A stretch of 47,463 bases of DNA from an uncultured Eubacteriaceae bacterium (lineage in GTDB: Bacteria; Bacillota; Clostridia; Lachnospirales; CAG-274): the NCBI GenBank assembly GCA_947167715.1, contig CAMVJD010000020.1, positions 1 through 47,463 of the forward strand. Direction: 5' to 3'. Made by a program: the position numbers and the translations under genes. A model generated the notes under the pieces. That model did no database searches. It was not told where the DNA came from and worked only from the letters and a program-made list of their open reading frames with translations. Numbering within the stretch: the stretch's first letter is position 1; each line of letters opens with the position of its first letter. Of this stretch, positions 42,071-47,463 are shown piece after piece.

Positions 42071-42409
42071 ATGAACTATTATTCAAACAGTAACAAACTT
42101 ATCGAAAAAATGAACAAAAACGGCAGTAACGCCTGTGATGTACTGACGGCGGAAAACGGCTGTGTTGCAGGCTGTAAGGCGGGTTTTACATTTTACAGAG
42201 AGACCGAGTACAAAAAGCCCGGTGTGCATAACGACCAAGAGGGATTTTTGGTGTTGGAGGGGCGCGGAAAAGCAATGTTCGGGGATGAAGAATTTGGTGT
42301 TTATCCGGGTCTTGTGATGATTGCGCCCGCGGGTACTCCGCACGCAATAAAGAAAGACAAGGACAGTTGTGATGTGAAAGTTTTTTGGTTTCACAGTGCG
42401 GTTAAATGA
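42071..42409 (+). CDS. Small cupin-domain protein
   Basis: A 112-residue protein behind AAAAAGGAG. Cupin motif 1 (PGVHNDQEGFLVLEGRG, about residues 50-66) and motif 2 (YPGLVMIAPAGTPHAI, about 78-95) are visible, with likely metal ligands His53, Glu57 and the later His. Single-domain cupins of this type bind metal and may isomerise, dioxygenate or sense small molecules. The substrate is unknown. It is first of three closely packed genes (cupin, unknown, flavodoxin/ferredoxin). Confidence 0.82.
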   Translation: MNYYSNSNKLIEKMNKNGSNACDVLTAENGCVAGCKAGFTFYRETEYKKPGVHNDQEGFLVLEGRGKAMFGDEEFGVYPGLVMIAPAGTPHAIKKDKDSCDVKVFWFHSAVK

Positions 42410-42422
42410 AAGGAAAACAGCT

Positions 42423-42764
42423 ATGTCTGAAATGAGTTTTTGGTTATCTTTATACGGCAAAAATATCAATTTATCCGAGATCGAAAACCTGCTTCAAATC
42501 AAGCTGGACAACAATCGGATAAGGGCATCGAAAGATTTGCCGGAGGATCCGGACGGACCTATATTTTACAAAGAAATTGCGTGGCTTTTGGATATGGCGG
42601 AGACGAACAAGGAAAAGCTGGCCGAATTGGGCGTGGCTTTTTCGGAATGTGAAATATGGATGATCTATTATTATGACAAACAATGTAATATGGAGTTTGC
42701 TCCCGATTTGATGGAACGTATGGGAAAACTTGGCATAAAGCTGTGTGTTTCCTGTCAGGGTTGA
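42423..42764 (+). CDS. Unknown protein, possibly DUF4279-like (113 aa)
   Basis: The ATG at 42423 lies after AAAGGAAAA and 14 bases after the cupin stop. The start MSFWLSLYGKNINLSEIENL and the end LGIKLCVSCQG have the alternating pattern of DUF4279 proteins, but I cannot confirm this. No catalytic motif is visible. It is likely cotranscribed with its neighbours. Confidence 0.6.
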   Translation: MSEMSFWLSLYGKNINLSEIENLLQIKLDNNRIRASKDLPEDPDGPIFYKEIAWLLDMAETNKEKLAELGVAFSECEIWMIYYYDKQCNMEFAPDLMERMGKLGIKLCVSCQG

Positions 42765-42781
42765 TTAAGGAGAACGGGGTT

Positions 42782-43531
42782 ATGATAGTTTATTTTTCGG
42801 GAACGGGAAATTCAAAATATGTGGCGGAAAGGCTGGCGGCGGCAACGAATGAGACCGCCGTTTCGATAGAGGGTCTATCTGCCGATATTACATTGAACGA
42901 CGGCGAAAGATTCGGTCTTGTTGTGCCGACTTATTTTTGGGAACTGCCTGCCATTGTGAGAGAATTTCTGGACAAGCTTACAATTAAAAATGCTGTGGGG
43001 CATTACATCTATTTTGTGGCGACCTACGGCACGACATCGGGGTGCATCGGCGAGGATGCAAAGCGTATGTTTAAGAGCAGGGGCATAGAGCTTAACGGTT
43101 TGTTTGGCGTAAAAATGCCCGATAATTGGACACCGGTATTTGATTTGAGCGACCCCGAAAAGGTTGCGGGGCAAAACGCGGCTGCCGAGAATTATATCAA
43201 CAAGGCAGCAGAATTGATTTTGAAATGTGAAAACGGACATTTTATGGCAAACAAGGCCCCGTTTTTTATCAGCAAGCTCACGGGCGCTTTGTATGAAAAG
43301 GAAAGACGGGCAAGGAAATTTTATGTTGAGGACAGCTGCATAGGCTGTGGCTTGTGCGCCGAAAAATGTCCGTCACAGGCGATAGAAATGAAAGAGAAAA
43401 AGCCCGTCTGGACAAAGGAATGTACCTTGTGTTTAAGGTGCCTGCATTGCTGCCCGAAATTTGCCATACAGTACGGAAACGGCAAAACAAAACAGCACGG
43501 GCAATATACAAACCCGAATGTTAAAGTGTAA
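42782..43531 (+). CDS. EFR1-type flavodoxin/4Fe-4S ferredoxin fusion
   Basis: A 249-residue protein from ATG 42782 behind AAGGAGAACGGGG. Residues 1-160 are a flavodoxin domain (MIVYFSGTGNSKYVAERLA binds the FMN phosphate, then VVPTYFWELP). Residues 192-235 carry two 4Fe-4S clusters (CIGCGLCAEKCP and CTLCLRCLHCCP). Such proteins shuttle electrons for anaerobic redox enzymes in Clostridia. This fits an obligate anaerobe host. It closes the three-gene cupin operon. Confidence 0.92.
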   Translation: MIVYFSGTGNSKYVAERLAAATNETAVSIEGLSADITLNDGERFGLVVPTYFWELPAIVREFLDKLTIKNAVGHYIYFVATYGTTSGCIGEDAKRMFKSRGIELNGLFGVKMPDNWTPVFDLSDPEKVAGQNAAAENYINKAAELILKCENGHFMANKAPFFISKLTGALYEKERRARKFYVEDSCIGCGLCAEKCPSQAIEMKEKKPVWTKECTLCLRCLHCCPKFAIQYGNGKTKQHGQYTNPNVKV

Positions 43532-43557
43532 AAATTGGTAAAAGGGGAAATGGCATT

Positions 43558-44991
43558 ATGACTGAGTGGATCATACCTTGCAATGTTACTTATTACAGAT
43601 TAAGAGATGCGCTTGTTGATCTGAAAATAATTGATTGGCATCAGGAGCATAATTTAAAAAATGCACAGGTGGGGGATATAATCTATATTTATTGTACAAA
43701 ACCTGTTCAAAGTGTTTGCTATAAGGGTGCGATTTTGGCGGTAAACAAGAAGGTTGCAACTATAGATGATTCGCAGTATAGTATTCCACCGATCGACACT
43801 ATGCCACCGGCTCCTTGTATGGAAATTGCAGTCTTCCGAGAATATGATTTGGGTGATGAACTGACGTTGGAAAAACTACATGAAAATGGCTTGAAAGGTT
43901 ATATTCAGGGTTCGCGAAGATTAAATGGTACTCCTGTTTTGGATTATTTGCACAAGTGTGATATAATGCAAAGAAATGTTGATAGATTTGTGGGCACCAT
44001 TTCGGATGCGTGTTTAGTCGATTTTCCTATTGCTGTTGATGAAGGAATTTATGAAAACAAACAGCAACACAATATTATAATTCCATCGGAAGATGATAAA
44101 GTGTGGGCAATGGCAAACAGTAAAACCTACGACATAATAAACAAATACTGTGTACACGCACATCCTGTAAACGGAAGCTATCCGAAAGACAAAGTTTTTT
44201 ATTTTGCACCGATAAATAAAGGCGGAATAATAGAAAACATTTATACTGTTAAAAAGATTGTGGTTTCTCTTCCGATTGCTGCTGAGCTTGAAAAAAATAC
44301 TCAAGGTCTTGAGGCAGTTGAAAGAGCGGGTATTATGAAATACCATTTGGAACGAATGTCAACTTTTGGCTATGCCGGTGACGGACAGATTCCTTTTAGA
44401 TTTTATGTGCTGGAATTGTTCGGCAAGGTGGAGCAGCCGTGCATCAAGTCAAAAATCAGGGCTGTTAAAACATTTGATATTTCGGAGTTTGACTTTGAGG
44501 GAAATGTAAAAACAAGAAAACAGTTGGAAATATATGAAGATGAAAATTTACAGGCCGACATCGAAAAAGCGTTCAAAAACATAAAAATCGAGGATATTCC
44601 TGTTGATTACAAACCAATGCCTGTGCCGTTGTCAAAAACACAAACAGGCACAGTATATAAACGAAACAGAAGTACAGCCATTCAAGCGTTGGCTTTAGCT
44701 GATTATAAATGTGAAATAGACCGAAATCATATGCTTTTCAAGCGAAAAAACAAAAATGTTGATTATACGGAAGCGCATCATTTGATTCCGTTATCGGCAC
44801 AAAGTAAATTTAATTATTCGCTTGATGTACCGGCTAATATAGTTTCATTATGCTGTGTTTGTCATAGGATAATTCATTTTGGTGAAGACAGTGAAAAATT
44901 GCTGACAAAGTTATACTACGAAAGAAAAGACCAACTAAAGGCGGCGGGAATAGAAATATCACTTGAGGAACTTTTAGACTTATACAGATAA
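43558..44991 (+). CDS. EVE-HNH restriction-type endonuclease
   Basis: A 477-residue protein behind AAAAGGGGAAA. Residues 1-120 resemble an EVE/PUA-like modified-base reader (IIPCNVTYYRLRDAL, then VGDIIYIYCTKPVQSVCYKG). The middle contains a second, less clear domain (residues 175-320). The C-terminal 90 residues are an HNH nuclease (YKCEIDRNH, YTEAHHLIPLS, ANIVSLCCVCHRIIHFG with paired Cys that bind zinc). Known EVE-HNH proteins act as type IV, modification-dependent restriction enzymes against phage DNA with modified cytosine; the same role is inferred here. No methyltransferase is adjacent, which fits type IV. Confidence 0.78.
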   Translation: MTEWIIPCNVTYYRLRDALVDLKIIDWHQEHNLKNAQVGDIIYIYCTKPVQSVCYKGAILAVNKKVATIDDSQYSIPPIDTMPPAPCMEIAVFREYDLGDELTLEKLHENGLKGYIQGSRRLNGTPVLDYLHKCDIMQRNVDRFVGTISDACLVDFPIAVDEGIYENKQQHNIIIPSEDDKVWAMANSKTYDIINKYCVHAHPVNGSYPKDKVFYFAPINKGGIIENIYTVKKIVVSLPIAAELEKNTQGLEAVERAGIMKYHLERMSTFGYAGDGQIPFRFYVLELFGKVEQPCIKSKIRAVKTFDISEFDFEGNVKTRKQLEIYEDENLQADIEKAFKNIKIEDIPVDYKPMPVPLSKTQTGTVYKRNRSTAIQALALADYKCEIDRNHMLFKRKNKNVDYTEAHHLIPLSAQSKFNYSLDVPANIVSLCCVCHRIIHFGEDSEKLLTKLYYERKDQLKAAGIEISLEELLDLYR

Positions 44992-45011
44992 AATCAGAAA
45001 GGAAAAAAATT

Positions 45012-45239
45012 ATGCCATACATAGCAATAAAAGCATACCCAAAGGACGAGGAAACGAAGAAACGGGTCATCGAGAGGATAAACCAAGTGTTTTTGGAAGA
45101 GTGGGGCTGTCCGCAGAAAGCACTTTGCATTTCTTTGGAAGAAGTTGCACCCGAGGATTGGGCGGAGAAAGTCCGTGCGGCGGAGATAGAGCCGAACAAG
45201 GACAAAATGAAGATACTTGACGGAGAAAAATTATATTGA
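45012..45239 (+). CDS. 4-oxalocrotonate tautomerase family protein
   Basis: A 75-residue protein behind AAAGGAAAAAA. It begins MPYIAIKAYPKDEETKKRVI: after Met removal Pro1 is the catalytic base of the tautomerase superfamily. The later part is a helix and a strand (CISLEEVAPEDWAEKV). Members tautomerise enol/keto acids, but the substrate is unknown. A truncated inverted copy lies at 34703-34888. Its stop overlaps the RBS region of the next small gene. Confidence 0.9.
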   Translation: MPYIAIKAYPKDEETKKRVIERINQVFLEEWGCPQKALCISLEEVAPEDWAEKVRAAEIEPNKDKMKILDGEKLY

Positions 45240-45240
45240 A

Positions 45241-45447
45241 ATGAGTAAATACGACTCCTTATGGGAATACATAAAAACCCGCAAAGAGCAAAATTTCAAA
45301 CTGACTTTTTCGGAAATAGAGAAGATTGCAGGCGTACCGATAGACCATTCGTTTTTGAAATACAAAAAAGAACTTTTGGAGTATGGGTATGAGGTCGGGA
45401 AAATATCAATGAAAGAACAAACGGTCGTATTTAAGGTACGGACGTGA
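45241..45447 (+). CDS. Small conserved-looking protein (68 aa)
   Basis: The ATG at 45241 is one base after the tautomerase stop, with GGAGAAAA a little far upstream. The sequence (MSKYDSLWEYIKTRKEQNFK, then DHSFLKYKKELLEYGYEVGK) is a pattern I recall in small clostridial and other bacterial proteins of unknown function. Basic and helical; perhaps DNA binding. Likely cotranslated with the tautomerase. Confidence 0.68.
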   Translation: MSKYDSLWEYIKTRKEQNFKLTFSEIEKIAGVPIDHSFLKYKKELLEYGYEVGKISMKEQTVVFKVRT

Positions 45448-45473
45448 TGTGATCTCGATATGATTTTTTGTTG

Positions 45474-45514
45474 TCGACGATTTTTTGTCGAGCCACTCGA
45501 CAAAAAATCGTCGA
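45474..45514. repeat. Perfect 19-bp inverted repeat
   Basis: TCGACGATTTTTTGTCGAG (45474-45492) and its exact complement (45496-45514) are separated by CCA. It ends five bases before the -35 box of the next promoter. It could be a terminator for the preceding genes or an operator for the AlbA_2 gene; no T-run follows the stem. Confidence 0.85.
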
Positions 45515-45519
45515 ATAGC

Positions 45520-45548
45520 TTGACAAAATATCGGGAAAGCTATATACT
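45520..45548 (+). promoter_or_regulatory. Promoter of the AlbA_2 gene
   Basis: TTGACA (45520-45525), 17 bp, TATACT (45543-45548), 37 bp before the start codon; the RBS GGGAGGGAG follows. Confidence 0.78.
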
Positions 45549-45584
45549 GATATAAAGAAACCTTTTGTATTGGGAGGGAGAAAT

Positions 45585-47054
45585 ATGGCCATACCGATAA
45601 ATATTGATGATTTGATAAACAAGCGAATAGTGGAGTCAACGAGGATAGAATTCAAAAGCGATTTTAACCCGACGGCTGTGATACATTCTATTTGTGCTTT
45701 TGCAAACGATATTGACAATCTCGGCGGCGGGTATATCGTGCTTGGTGTCGAGGAAAAAGACGATTCGCCCGTTTTTCCGATAAAGGGTATCGAGCAGGAG
45801 CGTATAGACGGCATTTTAAAGGAACTTGTGGGATATTGCCGCTGCATTGAACCGTTGTATAATCCCGTTGTTGAGCCGATCTTATACAACGATGTCTATG
45901 TGATCGTTATCTGGGTGTCGGGCGGTTACGGTCGTCCATACAAGGCATCGCTTGATGTTTTGGGCAAAGAGGCAAAAAAATCGACTAAGTATTATTATAT
46001 CCGCAAATTCAGCAGCACGATAGTGGCATCTCCCGATGAAGAAAAGGAGCTTTTCTATATTTCATCGGATATTCCGTTTGATGACAGGCCAAATTTGTTG
46101 GCGGAGATCTCCGACCTTGACATCGGTCTTTTGCGTGCGCATTTAAAAGAAATAGACAGTTCGCTCTACGAACATTCTCTTAATATGGATGTGCTTGAAA
46201 TAGCAAAGGATATGCAGCTTGTTTCGGGGCCGACGGAGCGTTTGAAGCCGCTTAATGTCGGTATACTTATGTTCAGCGAACGCCCCGAAAAGTATTTTCG
46301 CTATGCCCGTATCGAGGTGGTCGATATTCCCGACCCCACGGGCACAAATATGACGGAAAAGGTCTTTACGGGGCCTATACAGCGGCAGCTTAAGGATGCG
46401 CTTGCATATATAAAGAATTATACGCTGAAAGAAGTCACCATAAAAGACAAAAACAAGGCGGAGGCAGTTAAAATTTTTAATTACCCTTATGCCGCCGTTG
46501 AAGAAATTTTGTCAAATGCGGTCTATCATCGCTCCTATCAGATAAATGAGCCCATAACGGTAAGAATTACACCGCAGGCTATCGAAATAACAAGTTTCCC
46601 CGGTTTTGACAGAAGTATTACCGATGAGGATATAGCAAAATATCAGATAAGGGCAAGGGTGTACAGAAACCGCAGAATAGGCGATTTTCTAAAAGAACTG
46701 AAACTTATCGAGGGAAGAAATACGGGCTTTCCCAATGCAATTAAGGCATTGACGGAAAATGGCTCCGACTTGCCGAAATTTGATATGAGTCCGCAGAGAG
46801 ATTATCTTTCGGTCACAATACCTGTACACAGCTATTTTGCACCCGAAGTGAACAAGAAAACCAAGGCTTACGAGGATAAAATAATAACCGCACTTAAAAA
46901 CAAGCCGATGAATCTTACCGAACTTGCCGCGGCGATGGGGAATAAGAGTATTTCCAAAAAGCTGAGCAAAACCGTAAACGAACTTATTGCATCGGGTGCG
47001 ATAATAAGAATTGTTGCCGAAGGAAATGCGACAAAATTAAAAGCGAACGAGTAG
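45585..47054 (+). CDS. AlbA_2-domain ATP-binding regulator
   Basis: A 489-residue protein. The ATG at 45585 lies within seven bases of GGGAGGGAG; the TTG at 45570 is inside that region. The N-terminal 130 residues are an AlbA_2/Schlafen-like domain (ESTRIEFKSDF, then LGGGYIVLGVEE). The middle has an HATPase-like module (VEEILSNAVYHRSYQINEPI, RNTGFPNAI). The C-terminal 60 residues are a winged helix (LTELAAAMGNKSISKKLSKT). Relatives are annotated as putative transcriptional regulators or ATP-dependent DNA-binding proteins, often on mobile elements. Its role here is unknown; the perfect palindrome at its promoter suggests self-control. Confidence 0.85.
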   Translation: MAIPINIDDLINKRIVESTRIEFKSDFNPTAVIHSICAFANDIDNLGGGYIVLGVEEKDDSPVFPIKGIEQERIDGILKELVGYCRCIEPLYNPVVEPILYNDVYVIVIWVSGGYGRPYKASLDVLGKEAKKSTKYYYIRKFSSTIVASPDEEKELFYISSDIPFDDRPNLLAEISDLDIGLLRAHLKEIDSSLYEHSLNMDVLEIAKDMQLVSGPTERLKPLNVGILMFSERPEKYFRYARIEVVDIPDPTGTNMTEKVFTGPIQRQLKDALAYIKNYTLKEVTIKDKNKAEAVKIFNYPYAAVEEILSNAVYHRSYQINEPITVRITPQAIEITSFPGFDRSITDEDIAKYQIRARVYRNRRIGDFLKELKLIEGRNTGFPNAIKALTENGSDLPKFDMSPQRDYLSVTIPVHSYFAPEVNKKTKAYEDKIITALKNKPMNLTELAAAMGNKSISKKLSKTVNELIASGAIIRIVAEGNATKLKANE

Positions 47055-47355
47055 GGTTAACCGCAATAAACCTGTGCGTTGTATATAATGAGGTTTTAAA
47101 AAGTTTAAAAACTCAAATTGAATGATATACTTTGGCTTGTGGGTCATGATATACCTCACATACCGGTGTTGAAAATTCGTTGCAAAACAAAGCGGTAAAC
47201 AAAATATATCGTATAATTTTTGGAATAATTATACCGTATTTAGTGTAAAAAATATTTTATCTATACTAAATATAGATACCGCCGTAGAGTGGGAATAATT
47301 TACGAGCTTTTGCAAGCCGCTTAAACAGCGGGTTTCAGAGTTGACAACACCGTTT
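47055..47355 (+). other. Noncoding right-end region with GAGTGGGAATAA
   Basis: No gene is seen. An inverted repeat (TATCTAT/ATAGATA, 47258-47278) is followed by GAGTGGGAATAA at 47287-47298, the same 12-mer that starts the 84-bp element-end repeats, and by a CCGCT/AGCGG hairpin near 47320-47335. This could be a relic junction, or chance. Confidence 0.35.
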
Positions 47356-47374
47356 TGGCAACAAAATGGCAACA
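47356..47374 (+). repeat. Integrase arm-like repeats near the window's right edge
   Basis: TGGCAACA at 47356-47363 and 47367-47374, again 11 bp apart, as at 21287-21305. Downstream GGTT..CAA spacing also matches (56-57 bases after the repeats in both places). In the first element the core lies 103 bases after the repeats; the equivalent here would be about 14 bases past the window end. Confidence 0.5.
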
Positions 47375-47463
47375 ATAATTCAATTTCAAAGACCTTACCG
47401 ACATTTAAGTGGTTCTTTGTCAACTGGTGTGGTTGACAATTAACACAAACTTAACAAACGGTG

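Noticed and set aside
47287..47298. GAGTGGGAATAA as the definite right attachment site of the second element
   Set aside because: Only 12 bases match and the following sequence does not; arm-like repeats further right predict the true end near or past 47463.

Overview
The window looks like the chromosome of a low-to-moderate GC Gram-positive of the class Clostridia, probably a gut Oscillospiraceae/Ruminococcus-like bacterium. The evidence is strong AGGAGG-type ribosome binding sites, TTGACA/TATAAT promoters with 17-bp spacers, and gene families typical of that group (MobQ and MobP relaxases, TnpV, BspA-type LRR proteins, ClpX-like ATPases). No rRNA, tRNA or CRISPR array was recognised. Almost everything is accessory DNA.

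Region 1 (1 to about 21400) is the right-hand part of an integrative mobilizable element. It opens with a possible oriT and an intact MobQ relaxase that carries a second, well-formed gene in another frame. A Phd/ParE toxin-antitoxin pair, an LRR protein and a small unknown protein follow. Then comes a large defence operon: PLD/SNF2-type helicase, DUF4391 protein, DUF4365 nuclease-like protein, type III Mod methyltransferase, RhuM, type III Res, a giant SIR2 protein, and a Fic protein with its own promoter. Base composition alternates gene by gene (and inside mod), so the operon looks like a conserved backbone with exchangeable inserts.

Region 2 (21400-23860) is a remnant between two copies of a 119-bp element end. 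It holds a decayed TnpV-like fragment, the last codons of a regulator gene, an XRE regulator plus small partner gene, and a consensus promoter that drives no recognisable ORF. The repeats, and the matching regulator ends beyond them, suggest related elements stacked at one attachment site.

Region 3 (23774 to the window end) is a second, decayed element. It has an XRE regulator, an excisionase-like protein, a frameshifted replication initiator, and a tyrosine integrase fused in frame to a relaxase by deletion and broken by three stop codons; a 72-nt three-hairpin insert sits in the relaxase. Cargo follows: a three-gene XRE/unknown/small-membrane-protein operon under a palindromic operator; a minus-strand cluster with an unusual fusion of an unknown DPDNG-motif domain to a Vat-like acetyltransferase; remnants (TnpV, tautomerase copy, pyrophosphohydrolase and helicase fragments); a CoiA-like/topoisomerase-zinc-finger protein; an esterase; a ClpX-like AAA+ gene behind a long structured leader with a terminator hairpin and a candidate pseudoknot; redox and cupin genes; an EVE-HNH restriction-type nuclease; and an AlbA_2 ATP-binding regulator. 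Integrase arm-like repeats near 47356 mirror those at 21287 and place the true right end of this element at, or just past, the window edge.

Functionally the window is a mobile defence and stress-response island: mobilization genes for transfer, several anti-phage candidates (helicase/Mod/Res/SIR2, Fic, EVE-HNH, toxin-antitoxin), and many self-contained regulators with visible operators. All family names are from reading the protein sequences by eye; none was confirmed by a database search.
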